Assembly (NCBI GenBank): GCA_902802585.1
Contig: CADCMR010000006.1
Location: 1 to 64,000, forward strand
Source: an uncultured bacterium
GTDB taxonomy: Bacteria > Verrucomicrobiota > Lentisphaeria > Victivallales > UBA1829
Length of the DNA stretch: 64,000 nucleotides
Direction: 5' to 3'
Under the pieces are notes generated by a model. The model had not been told where the DNA came from. It did no database searches and was given only the letters and a program-made list of their open reading frames with translations. Below are positions 24,618 to 33,374 of this stretch, piece by piece. The position numbers and the translations under genes were made by a program. Each line of letters starts with the position of its first letter. The stretch's first letter is position 1.

Positions 24618-26033
24618 TCAAGTCGGACGGGAGCTCTTCGCGCACTTGCAGGAACGCCCGAGTCCGACGGGATGCTTTGCCCCGAGATGGGTGCGTTTCC
24701 CCTTCAGACGGGCGCGGATTTCGTAAACGTAATAAACCAGCAGCATCACGCCGGTGATTGTCCAGGTGATGCCGGACGCGAAGCACGCCCCGGTATAGCC
24801 GAACCATTTCGCCAGGAAAACCGCAGTGAAGATGCGGCTGAGCGTCTCCATGGCGCCGCCGAGCAGAGGCACGAGCGAACAGCCCATGCCCTGAAGCGTA
24901 TTGCGGAAGATCAGGATCATGCCGAGCGAAATGTACGCGGGCGCGACCGTGTAGATGTACTGGCGTCCGGCGCGCAGGATCTCCGGCGACGCCTCCACAT
25001 CCAGGAACATTTGGAGCAGATGCGCGCTGAACATCATCATCAGAATCGCCCCGACCGCCGAAATAAATGCCGTGATCAGCCAGCCGCTTCGCACCCCGAC
25101 CAGGATGCGCCGGTAATTGTTCGCGCCGCTGTTCTGCGCAGTGTACGCCGCCAGGGTCGTACCGATCGCGAAGAAGGGGATGCAGATCAGCCCCTCGAGG
25201 CGGCCGGCGGCCGTCGTCGCCGCCACCGTGCCGGGACCGAACTGGTTGAACGCGCTCTGCAGGATCACGCAGCCGAGCCCGGTCACGGAGAACTGGAGCG
25301 ACATCGGCACCGCCACGCGCAGATGCTCCCAGTAGAAACGCCAGTCGATGCGCCAGTCGGACCGTCCGGACGGCAGGAGCTCCGGGAATTTCTTCAGGAT
25401 GATCCACAGGCAGATCAGGCCGGAGATGAACTGCGACACGATCGTCGCGTACGCCGCGCCCGCCACGCCCATATCGAACTTACAGACCAGAAGCAGGTCG
25501 AGCCCCACGTTCAGGAACGACGAGAACACGATCACGTACAGCGGGCGTTTGCTGTCGCCCAGCGAACGCATCAGGAACGACATCAGCAGGTAGAACGTCA
25601 TGGACGGGGTGCCCGCCACGATAATCCGAAGATACTTCAGCGAATCCTCTTTGATCTCAGGCGGCGTGTTCATCGCATCAAGGATCGGCTCCAGATACGC
25701 CAGAAACACCAGCGTCACCGCCGCCACCAGCGCGGAACACAGCACCACCGCCGCGCAGAACGAACGCCGCACGCCGGACGCGTCCTTCGCGCCGAACCTC
25801 TGCCCCGTGATGATCGTAAGCCCTGCGGGAAGCCCCCAGAAGAACCCGAGCAGCATGAAAATGACCGACCCGGCGTTGCCGACCGCGGCCAGCTTCTCCG
25901 GTCCGCACCAGCGCCCCACGACCATCGAGTCCACCATGCTGTACAGCTGGTTGCAGGCGTTTCCGATTGCCAGCGGAATCGAAAAGAGCAGAATGATTTT
26001 CAGGGGATTTCCCCTCGTAAGGTCTTTTGCCAT
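24618..26033 (-). CDS. MATE-family multidrug/metabolite exporter
   Basis: 471 residues and about twelve membrane helices. Family landmarks are GNPLKIILLFSIPLAIGN, MVDSMVVGRWCGPEKLAAVG and FFWGLPAGLTIITGQRFGAK in the first half, repeated as VILQSAFNQFGPGTVAA and IGTTLAAYTAQNSGANNY in the second. It would exchange Na+ or H+ for cationic compounds. The start at 26033 has a GGGGGG-type ribosome site upstream. The C-terminus is extended and cysteine-containing (GRSCKCAKSSRPT), beyond the last helix. Substrate unknown. Confidence 0.9.
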   Translation of the reverse strand: MAKDLTRGNPLKIILLFSIPLAIGNACNQLYSMVDSMVVGRWCGPEKLAAVGNAGSVIFMLLGFFWGLPAGLTIITGQRFGAKDASGVRRSFCAAVVLCSALVAAVTLVFLAYLEPILDAMNTPPEIKEDSLKYLRIIVAGTPSMTFYLLMSFLMRSLGDSKRPLYVIVFSSFLNVGLDLLLVCKFDMGVAGAAYATIVSQFISGLICLWIILKKFPELLPSGRSDWRIDWRFYWEHLRVAVPMSLQFSVTGLGCVILQSAFNQFGPGTVAATTAAGRLEGLICIPFFAIGTTLAAYTAQNSGANNYRRILVGVRSGWLITAFISAVGAILMMMFSAHLLQMFLDVEASPEILRAGRQYIYTVAPAYISLGMILIFRNTLQGMGCSLVPLLGGAMETLSRIFTAVFLAKWFGYTGACFASGITWTITGVMLLVYYVYEIRARLKGKRTHLGAKHPVGLGRSCKCAKSSRPT

Positions 26034-26077
26034 AAAAAAAGCCCCCCTCGTCTTGCTTCTATGAAAGGGCAAATAAT

Positions 26078-26106
26078 AATATACACTCGTTTTCAGTGTT
26101 TTTCAA
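26078..26106 (-). promoter_or_regulatory. Promoter of the MATE gene
   Basis: Minus strand TTGAAA (26101-26106), 17-base spacer, TATATT (26078-26083). Confidence 0.65.
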
Positions 26107-26257
26107 ACAGAAACATCCGCTTGCCTCAAAAAGAATCCGGCATTGACTCGCGGTGCGGGAATCCGTCGCTGAAGACATAACCGGGAGGTTTCCACACGAT
26201 GAGACGCTATTGATTCAAAAAATGTCCGGAAATCTTGAAAACCATTTCCTTTTCCGC

Positions 26258-26286
26258 TTGCATTTTAGGACAATGCGGAGTATTAT
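26258..26286 (+). promoter_or_regulatory. Promoter of the GH9 gene
   Basis: TTGCAT (26258-26263), 17-base spacer, TATTAT (26281-26286). Confidence 0.65.
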
Positions 26287-26364
26287 ACTATAAAGACTAA
26301 AATATCCATTTCCAACAATCCCCCAAAACATGGCGGTTTCACCCGCCGGATAAGGATCATCAGC

Positions 26365-29022
26365 ATGAACGTCCGCTCTTGTTCCCTCCTCGTCGCGGCA
26401 GCTCTGGTCGCGTTTCCCGTCGTCTATGCCCATGCTCAAGCCCCCGTCAACGGACAGCAGCCGGGACAAGTTCAAACCCAACAGCAGTCCCGGCAGGGGC
26501 AGGGTCAGCGCCAGCGGCAGGGTCGCCAGGGACAGGTCCAACGTCAGCCGCAACAGCAGCTGCCGCCGCGTCCCGCTGGCAGGGAAAAGGAACTCCTCCT
26601 GAACGACAAGGGGTATTTTGAACGGCAGGGCGTTAATGTCCTGGTGTTCAGCAATGCGTTCACGGGCGGGTTCAACGACGAGAAGAATTCCGGCATCGAG
26701 ATCATCCACCACGGCGTGCGGACCGTCCAGGGCGGCGCGGTCAGGCTTGGCAAGACGCCCGAGCAGTGGGACCTTGTTCCCGCGTCGCCGTCGCGCAGGG
26801 TGAATCCGGAGAACAACTCCATCGAGGTCACGATGCGCTACAACGACTACCGGTTCGATTCCCGCGTGGTCGTGACCGGGAAAGGCAGCGCCGTGGAAAT
26901 CGCGGTCTATCTGGACCGTCCGATTCCTGAAGAACTGGTCGGACAGGCGGGATTCAACCTGGAGTTCCTGCCGTCCCAGTACTGGAACAAGACCTATGTC
27001 ATGGACGGCAGGTTCAACCGTTTCCCGCGCTACGCCGCCAGCGATACCCAGGCTGTGCCCAACGAGAAAAAGCCCATGCAGTACCGGGGGTTCCGCACAT
27101 ACGACGACCGCGGTACCGGCAAGTTCGTTGACCCGCTCCCGCTTGAGAAGGGCAATTCCATCATCATCGCGCCCGACGCGCCCGAACGCATGATCAAGAT
27201 CACGTCGGAGGAAGCCACGCTGGAGCTGTACGACGGACGCATCCTCGCGCAGAACGGCTGGTATGTGCTGCGCAGTCCGCTGCCCGCCGGAAAGACCGGC
27301 AAGGTGATCAGCTGGACCGTGGAGCCGCACGCCGTGCCGGGATGGATCCGCGAGCCGAACATCGGGTTTTCCCAGGTGGGATACGTCCCGGACCAGCCGA
27401 AAGTGGCTGTGGTTGAGCTCGACAAAAACGACCGGGTGATCGCGAACGCGGCGATTTTCCGGATTGCCGAGGACGGCACGGAGAAGCTCGCATACCAGGG
27501 CAAGACCTCCGTCTGGGGCGAATACTACAAATACAAGTACGTGAAGTTCGACTTCAGCGAGGTGAAAAAGCCCGGAATCTACTACATCCGGTACGGCGAG
27601 CACAAGACAGGCAACTTCATCATCGACGATTCGGTCTACAACTGGATCACCAACGCCACCAGCGACGTCTGGATCCCCATCCACATGAACCACATGACGG
27701 TGAACGAGGCGTACCGCATCTGGCACGGCGAACCGTTCAAGGAAGGCTATCTCCAGGCTCCGCCGAGCAACCACTTCGACAACCATTTCCAGGGGCAGCT
27801 TACCGGCATCAAGCCCGACGGGACCCACTACGAGCCATACGAGCTCATCCCCGGGCTGAACGTGGGCGGCTACTTCGACGCGGGCGACTTCGACATTGAG
27901 ACCGGCGCAAACATCAACGTGGTCTCGACCCTGATCTCCGCCTGGGAACTCTTCAAGAACAGGCGCGACGAAACGTTCGTGAGCGAGGAGCAGCGCTATG
28001 TCGACCTGCATCGTCCGGACGGCAAGCCCGACCTGCTGCAGTACATCGAGCACGGCGTGCTGAACCTGGTCGCGCAGGCGGAAAACATCGGGTTCATGTC
28101 CTCGACGCTCTCCAACTCGGTCCTCGACAACTACCACCACCTGGGCGACGCCGCCGCCATCACCGACGGTCTGCACTATGATCCCTCCCTGAAACGGTAC
28201 GAGGTTTCCGAGGACGGCAAGCGCAGTGGCACCCCGGACGACATGTGGGCGTTCACCAACCGCAACCCGGGTCCCGACCCCAATACCGCCGCCATGTTCG
28301 CCGCCGCCGCACGCGTACTGAAAGGTCACAATGACGAGCTGGCGGAACGCTGCATGAAACAGTCGCAGAAACTCATGGGCACGAACCCGCGCGGCAACAT
28401 GAACCTCATCCTCCAGCTGTACCGCACGACCGGCGAAAAAGAATACCGGGACATGTTCGAACAGCAGATATGGCAGTCCCTGGGACGCAGCGCGAACGGC
28501 GGCATCCGGACTGCGCTTGACGCGATCCCGTTCATGGACGCCGAGTACAGGAAAAAACTCGAGCCCTACGTGAAGCAGTTCAAGGAGTACATGGACAACT
28601 TCGACAGGCTCAACCCGTACGGCGTGCCGATCGGCGAGGGCAACTGGGCGGGCAGCGGATCCGTGGTCAGCTTCGGCGCCACTGCGTGCCTCGCCAACAT
28701 CTATTTCCCGGAGATCATCGACAAGAGCTACGCCTACAAAGCCGCCGCGTTCATGTTCGGCTGCCATCCGTACCACAACTACTCCCTCGTCGCCGCGGTC
28801 GGGGCAGCGCGCCCCAAGGAGGTCTTCTACGGCAACAACCGCGCCGACTTCTCGTTCATCCCCGGCAACGTGGCGCCCGGCGTGCTGTTCCGCAGACCCG
28901 ACCACTTCGAGAACTTCGACGACTGGCCGTTCCTGTGGGGTCAGAACGAGGGCACGATCGCCGGCAACTGCGGTTATCTGATCTTTGGCGAGGCGCTCAA
29001 GACCATGGCGAAGAAAAAATAA
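26365..29022 (+). CDS. Secreted GH9-family glycoside hydrolase (endoglucanase-like)
   Basis: 885 residues. A signal peptide (about 1-25, ending AHA) is followed by a Gln/Arg/Gly-rich low-complexity stretch (about 28-70). A beta-rich N-terminal region precedes a cellulase N-terminal Ig-like domain (FSQVGYVPDQPKVAVVEL near 330-350). The (alpha/alpha)6 catalytic domain has GGYFDAGDFDIETG, the GH9 catalytic aspartate motif near 505-515, the HPYHNYSLVAA segment near 795, and a C-terminal acidic residue in WGQNEGTIAGNCGYL near 860-870 that would be the proton donor. GH9 enzymes cut beta-glucans such as cellulose or xyloglucan. The long region before the Ig-like domain is unusual. AAGGAT precedes the ATG. 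Confidence 0.85.
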   Translation: MNVRSCSLLVAAALVAFPVVYAHAQAPVNGQQPGQVQTQQQSRQGQGQRQRQGRQGQVQRQPQQQLPPRPAGREKELLLNDKGYFERQGVNVLVFSNAFTGGFNDEKNSGIEIIHHGVRTVQGGAVRLGKTPEQWDLVPASPSRRVNPENNSIEVTMRYNDYRFDSRVVVTGKGSAVEIAVYLDRPIPEELVGQAGFNLEFLPSQYWNKTYVMDGRFNRFPRYAASDTQAVPNEKKPMQYRGFRTYDDRGTGKFVDPLPLEKGNSIIIAPDAPERMIKITSEEATLELYDGRILAQNGWYVLRSPLPAGKTGKVISWTVEPHAVPGWIREPNIGFSQVGYVPDQPKVAVVELDKNDRVIANAAIFRIAEDGTEKLAYQGKTSVWGEYYKYKYVKFDFSEVKKPGIYYIRYGEHKTGNFIIDDSVYNWITNATSDVWIPIHMNHMTVNEAYRIWHGEPFKEGYLQAPPSNHFDNHFQGQLTGIKPDGTHYEPYELIPGLNVGGYFDAGDFDIETGANINVVSTLISAWELFKNRRDETFVSEEQRYVDLHRPDGKPDLLQYIEHGVLNLVAQAENIGFMSSTLSNSVLDNYHHLGDAAAITDGLHYDPSLKRYEVSEDGKRSGTPDDMWAFTNRNPGPDPNTAAMFAAAARVLKGHNDELAERCMKQSQKLMGTNPRGNMNLILQLYRTTGEKEYRDMFEQQIWQSLGRSANGGIRTALDAIPFMDAEYRKKLEPYVKQFKEYMDNFDRLNPYGVPIGEGNWAGSGSVVSFGATACLANIYFPEIIDKSYAYKAAAFMFGCHPYHNYSLVAAVGAARPKEVFYGNNRADFSFIPGNVAPGVLFRRPDHFENFDDWPFLWGQNEGTIAGNCGYLIFGEALKTMAKKK

Positions 29023-29033
29023 GCCTGTGCTTC

Positions 29034-29094
29034 CGGTCAGGCGCACCGCGCCGTACAGCGACGCAACATCCCGCCTGACCGCCCCTGTTCAGGG
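29034..29094 (+). other. Two strong hairpins downstream of the GH9 gene
   Basis: A perfect 10-base stem, CGGTCAGGCG (29034-29043) with CGCCTGACCG (29072-29081), is followed at once by CCCTG-TT-CAGGG (29083-29094). There is no T run. They may protect or end the GH9 mRNA. Confidence 0.5.
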
Positions 29095-29299
29095 CATGCA
29101 CCGGGGGGACCGGTTCCGGGCAGCGCTCATCGGATGCCCGGCACCGTTTCCCGGTTACCCTTCCCTCATCGTGACACAAAACATGTTCCGGAACAGACAG
29201 GACCCTCTGCTTTAGATTGCCTGGATTTGCCCGTTGCGGCGGAATTACAATCGCGTAGCGTCAATCGTGATAAAAGGGATGTTCTTTTATATTTTGCGC

Positions 29300-29328
29300 T
29301 TGACATTCGCGGGGACTGTCGCTATATT
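29300..29328 (+). promoter_or_regulatory. Promoter of the topA unit
   Basis: Consensus TTGACA (29300-29305), 17-base spacer, TATATT (29323-29328). The best -35 match in the window. Confidence 0.75.
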
Positions 29329-29415
29329 AATAGAATAAGCAAAAGCAACCCTGCCGGACTTGAGCGGAACATGGAAAAACCGCGCGGATTTCCGGCATTT
29401 CCCGGAGTATACAGC

Positions 29416-31965
29416 ATGAGCAAACAACTGGTTATCGTGGAATCCCCCGCGAAAGCGCGCACGATCGGGCGCATCCTGCCGTCCGAATACATCATCAAGG
29501 CATCAATGGGCCATATCCGCGACCTGCCCGAGAATTCGTTCGGCGTGGACATCGAACACAATTTCGCGCCGCAGTACGAAGAGAGCAAGGCGCGCGGCCA
29601 CAACCTCGGCGAGCTCAAGACCGCCGCGAAGAACGCGGTCGACATCTATTTGGCGTCGGACCCTGACCGCGAAGGGGAAGCTATCGCGTGGCACCTGCAG
29701 GAAGTCCTGCGCAAGATCAACAAGAAGGCGCATTTCCACCGCGTCTCCTTCCACGAAATCACCCGCAGCGCCATCAACCGCGCATTCCAGTCGCCCGGCG
29801 AGATCGACATGAACCGCGTGGACGCCCAGCAGGCGCGCCGCGTGCTTGACCGCATCGTCGGCTACCAGATCAGCCCGCTGCTGTGGTCTCGCATCGAACG
29901 CGGCATCAGCGCCGGACGCGTGCAGTCCGTGGCGCTCCGCCTGGTCTGCGAACGCGAACGTGAGATTCTGGCGTTCATCCCGAAGGAATACTGGGTCTTC
30001 GAGGCGCTCTTCCGTCCGGAAGCGGCGCCGGGCCGCTCCTTCCGCGCAAAACTGGCAAAGGTCGACGGCAAGAACGCCGACGTGCCGGACAAGGAGCAGG
30101 CGGAAGCCCTTCGCAAGCTGATCGACGACGCATCCGCATGGCATATCGCCGACCTGGAGACGTCGCCGCGCCGCAAGTTCGCGCCGCCTCCGTTCATCAC
30201 CAGCACACTCCAGCAGGCCGCCAGCTCCGCCATGGGGTTCACCGCGAACCAGACCATGCAGACCGCCCAGCAGCTTTATGAAGGCATCACGCTCGACAAC
30301 GGACCCGTCGGCCTCATCACCTACATGAGAACCGACGCGGTGAACATCGCCGCCGAAGCCCAGGCCGCGTGCCGCGCCTACATTGAGGCGACGTTCGGTC
30401 AGGACTACGTCCCGCCGAAGCCCAATATCTACAAATCCAAGGCGAACGCGCAGGCTGCGCACGAGGCGATCCGTCCGACCGACGTCAACCTGACCCCGGA
30501 CAAGCTCCGTCCGTTCCTGAATCCCGCCCAGTTGAAACTCTACACGCTGATCTGGCGCCGTTTCGTGGCGTGCCAGATGAACCCGGCGCTGCTTGAGACC
30601 ACGACCGTCACCGTCGAAAACGCCGCGTCCGCGCCGCATGTCTTCTCGTTCCGCTCCTCCGCGACCGTGACCAGGTTCCCCGGATTCCTCGCCGTCTACA
30701 ACGTCAAGGACGAAACGCACACGGCGGAGGATGACCAGGACGAGTCCGCGCCCGATCCCGAACTCCTCGGCATGCTCCGCACCGGCACGAAGTGCGAACT
30801 CGCCGGATGCAAGCCCGAACAAAAATTCACCGAGCCCGCGCCGCGCTACTCCGAAGCCACGCTCATCAAGGAACTCGAATCCAACGGCATCGGACGTCCG
30901 TCCACGTATGCCACGATCGTGAACACCATTCAGGTGCGCAAGTACGTGAACCGCGAGAAGGGCAAGCTCATCCCGACCGAACTCGGCTTCCGCGTGAACG
31001 ACTACCTCGTGAAGTCGCTGCCCGAGCTCTTCCAGGTCGGATTCACCGCCGACATGGAAAAGAAACTCGACAACGTCGAGGACGGCGAGGTCGAATGGAC
31101 CGCCATGCTCCGCGATTTCTACGGCGTCTTCTCCGACTGGCTCAAGGAGGCGAAATTCGCCGACGCCCCGGACGACGACAAGGCCGCCGCGCTCATCGGC
31201 ATCCTTTCCGGATTCCAGGGCTGGGAAAAGCCGGTCGCGCAGCCCGGCGCAAAGCGCCCGTTCAACGAAAAGACATTCTTCAACTCGGTCGTCTCCAAGA
31301 AGCAGTCCGGCGTTCCGGTCACGGTCAAGCAGTGGAACGCCCTCCTCTCCATCGCGGCGAAATACCGCGACAGACTTCCCGGTCTGGAGAAAGCCGCCGC
31401 AAAGTACGGCTTCACCGGCGAGCTGGACGAGGCGCAGGCGAAACTGAACGCGCATCTTCAGGCGATCCGGGAACGCCAGGCAGAACAGGTCGAAACGCCG
31501 AAGTTCGAGGCGGATCCGCGCCTGGAAGCAGTGTTCCAGGCGGCGGAGAAGGTCAAGTGGAACAAGGCGGAGCGCATCCGCGGACGCGTTTACGACGATG
31601 CCGCGTTCGTGGAATCCCTCCGCAAGCAGTACAAGGCTGGCAAGACGCTCAGCGCCAAGCAGATCGCCGCGCTCGTCCGCGTCATCCGCAAATACCCGGG
31701 ACAGTTCCCCGAAGGCGACCTCACCGCCGCAGCGCCCGCGCCCGAGCAGAACCCCGCCGCGAAGGCGCAGATCGACGCCCTGCTGAACGCGTTCAAGTCG
31801 TTTGAAAGCTGGAACGAGCCCACGGTCCGCCGCGGACGCACGTTCAGTGACCGCGACTTCATCGCGTCGCTCGCAAAACAGCACGCATCCGGCAAGGTCC
31901 TCAGCGAAAAACAGGTCGCCGCGCTCGAGCGCATGGCCGCCAAGTACAACCTGAAACCGGTATGA
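29416..31965 (+). CDS. topA: DNA topoisomerase I with an atypical C-terminal repeat region
   Basis: 849 residues. The type IA core is complete: Toprim start LVIVESPAKARTIG, acidic triad ASDPDREGEAIAW, FHEITRSAI, TSTLQQAAS and the active-site tyrosine in GLITYMRTD (near residue 303). It relaxes negative supercoils. After about residue 600 there are no cysteines and hence no zinc ribbons. Instead three related segments occur (about 600-655, 705-770 and 788-849), each with a W-containing lead, a RPFNEKTFFNSVVSKKQSG-type block and a V-K-Q/S-x-K-Q-x-x-A-L turn. The start at 29416 has GGAG upstream. Its stop overlaps the next gene as ATGA. Confidence 0.95.
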   Translation: MSKQLVIVESPAKARTIGRILPSEYIIKASMGHIRDLPENSFGVDIEHNFAPQYEESKARGHNLGELKTAAKNAVDIYLASDPDREGEAIAWHLQEVLRKINKKAHFHRVSFHEITRSAINRAFQSPGEIDMNRVDAQQARRVLDRIVGYQISPLLWSRIERGISAGRVQSVALRLVCEREREILAFIPKEYWVFEALFRPEAAPGRSFRAKLAKVDGKNADVPDKEQAEALRKLIDDASAWHIADLETSPRRKFAPPPFITSTLQQAASSAMGFTANQTMQTAQQLYEGITLDNGPVGLITYMRTDAVNIAAEAQAACRAYIEATFGQDYVPPKPNIYKSKANAQAAHEAIRPTDVNLTPDKLRPFLNPAQLKLYTLIWRRFVACQMNPALLETTTVTVENAASAPHVFSFRSSATVTRFPGFLAVYNVKDETHTAEDDQDESAPDPELLGMLRTGTKCELAGCKPEQKFTEPAPRYSEATLIKELESNGIGRPSTYATIVNTIQVRKYVNREKGKLIPTELGFRVNDYLVKSLPELFQVGFTADMEKKLDNVEDGEVEWTAMLRDFYGVFSDWLKEAKFADAPDDDKAAALIGILSGFQGWEKPVAQPGAKRPFNEKTFFNSVVSKKQSGVPVTVKQWNALLSIAAKYRDRLPGLEKAAAKYGFTGELDEAQAKLNAHLQAIRERQAEQVETPKFEADPRLEAVFQAAEKVKWNKAERIRGRVYDDAAFVESLRKQYKAGKTLSAKQIAALVRVIRKYPGQFPEGDLTAAAPAPEQNPAAKAQIDALLNAFKSFESWNEPTVRRGRTFSDRDFIASLAKQHASGKVLSEKQVAALERMAAKYNLKPV

Positions 31966-32621
31966 GCCGTGTCCGCCGCATCAGCCGCACCAGGATAATC
32001 GTTCTCTTCTGGACAGCGGCGACCCTGCTCGCCGCACTGGAGGCCGTCCTGGTCGCGAACTGGCTGGTCGGCAAAACGTCTCCGCGTATTTATTCCTCTG
32101 TGGAAGACATCCCGGCACGCGAGATCGGGATGGTCCTCGGCACACCGGAGTTTTCCGGCGGACGCCCGAGTCCCGTGCTCGCCGGACGGCTTCAGGCGGC
32201 GGCGGAACTCTATCACGCGGGCAAGGTGAAGACGCTGGTCGTATCCGGCGCAAGCCGTCCGGAGCAATTTTACGACGAGATTTCAGCCATGACGCGGGGG
32301 TTGATCGCGCTGGGCGTCCCGGAGGACGCCATCGTCGGTGACGGCAAGGGGCTCCGGACGCTTGACTCCATTCTCCGCATGAGGGACGTCTTCGGATACG
32401 ACGACTTCATTTCCGTCTCCCAGCGGGACCACCTCGAACGCGCGCTTTATCTGTCGGACCACCACGGCATTTCGACGATCGGGTTCGAGTCGGGGATTCA
32501 GCCGCCGGGACTATATCCGGATGAATGGCTCGGATCCGCAATCCGCGCGCCGCTGTCCAACGTGAAAGCGATTCTGGACATCGCGGTCAACCGTCGTGCG
32601 AAATACCCGACCGAACGGTAA
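31962..32621 (+). CDS. SanA/YdcF-like DUF218 membrane protein
   Basis: 219 residues. One N-terminal membrane helix (about 12-34) anchors a DUF218 domain: GMVLGTPEFSGGRPSPVLAGRL, AAELYHAGKVKTLVVSGA, GVPEDAIVGDGKGLRTLDSI and ISVSQRDHLERALYLSDHHG. SanA affects vancomycin exclusion and envelope integrity in E. coli; the biochemical activity of DUF218 is unsettled. The ATG overlaps the topA stop by 4 bases, so the two are co-translated. ispD follows after 27 bases. Confidence 0.88.
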   Translation: MSRVRRISRTRIIVLFWTAATLLAALEAVLVANWLVGKTSPRIYSSVEDIPAREIGMVLGTPEFSGGRPSPVLAGRLQAAAELYHAGKVKTLVVSGASRPEQFYDEISAMTRGLIALGVPEDAIVGDGKGLRTLDSILRMRDVFGYDDFISVSQRDHLERALYLSDHHGISTIGFESGIQPPGLYPDEWLGSAIRAPLSNVKAILDIAVNRRAKYPTER

Positions 32622-32648
32622 ACCAGCAAACGGACAAGGAGCGGAAAA

Positions 32649-33374
32649 ATGAATCCTGTTTCCGATACGGCATTGATCCTGGCGGCGGGCGGAGCCTCCA
32701 CCCGGTTCGGCGGCGGCTCCAAGCTCTTCGCGGAACTCGACGGCATTCCGGTTTTCCTGCACGCCGTCCGCACCGCCGCGTCCGTACTCGCGCCCGGCTC
32801 GATCATTTTATCGGTTCCGGCGGCGGGCGAAGCGGATTTCCGCGCCGCCGCGAAAACGCATCTTCCCGACGTTCAGCTTCATTTCACACATGGCGGAGCG
32901 ACCCGCACGCTGTCCGTCCTGAACGCCCTCGAAGCCGCCGCGAAACTCGGCGAAACGCGGTTCAAGCTCGCCGCCGTCCACGATGCCGGACGCCCGATGC
33001 TCACGCCGGAACTCCTGCTGGCGTGCCTGGATGCCGCCCGCATCCACGGCGGTGCGATGGCGTGCCGCAAAGTCGCCGAAACCGTCAAGCGCATCACCCC
33101 GGACGGATTCCTCGGCGAGACCGTCCCGCGCGACGAACTCCGCACGGCGGAAACACCGCAGGTCTTCCGGTTCGATGCTCTCCTGGATGCCTACCGCCGC
33201 GCCGCCGCGTCCGGCGAAGTCTTCACCGACGACGCGCAGGTCATGGAACGGTTCGCCCCGGTCCGCGTGTTCCCGGTCGAACACGAATTCCCGAATCCGA
33301 AGATCACATACCGTCCCGACCTGGAGCTGTGCCGCACCCTGCTGCGGCTCCGCCGCGAGGAATCCGGCGCATGA
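32649..33374 (+). CDS. ispD: 2-C-methyl-D-erythritol 4-phosphate cytidylyltransferase
   Basis: 241 residues. It joins CTP and MEP in the non-mevalonate isoprenoid pathway. The nucleotide-binding start ALILAAGGASTRFGGGSKLFAEL, the VHDAGRPMLTPELL segment and ETVPRDELRTAETPQVFRFDALLDAY are standard. AAGGAG lies eight bases upstream. The stop overlaps the next start as ATGA. The polyprenyl products feed lipid-linked sugar donors used by the GT39 enzyme coded next to it. Confidence 0.95.
   Translation: MNPVSDTALILAAGGASTRFGGGSKLFAELDGIPVFLHAVRTAASVLAPGSIILSVPAAGEADFRAAAKTHLPDVQLHFTHGGATRTLSVLNALEAAAKLGETRFKLAAVHDAGRPMLTPELLLACLDAARIHGGAMACRKVAETVKRITPDGFLGETVPRDELRTAETPQVFRFDALLDAYRRAAASGEVFTDDAQVMERFAPVRVFPVEHEFPNPKITYRPDLELCRTLLRLRREESGA

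Larger units (their letters stand above)
26034..26364. other. Divergent promoter region, no gene seen
   Basis: 331 bases between the MATE gene (minus) and the GH9 gene (plus). It holds a promoter toward each gene (26078-26106 and 26258-26286). No coding frame or RNA was recognised in the rest. Confidence 0.6.
29023..29415. other. Long spacer before topA
   Basis: 393 bases. The first 75 hold the paired hairpins, the centre (29100-29280) contains nothing recognised except a short GTTCCGGAAC palindrome near 29184, and the end holds the topA promoter. Confidence 0.55.

Noticed and set aside
29134-29415. N-terminal extension of topA
   Set aside because: The promoter lies inside this stretch and the true Toprim start at 29416 has a ribosome site.
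32525-33370. N-terminal extension of the GT39 gene overlapping ispD
   Set aside because: It is out of frame with ispD, Arg/Pro-rich, and the ATGA overlap at 33371 gives a natural start.
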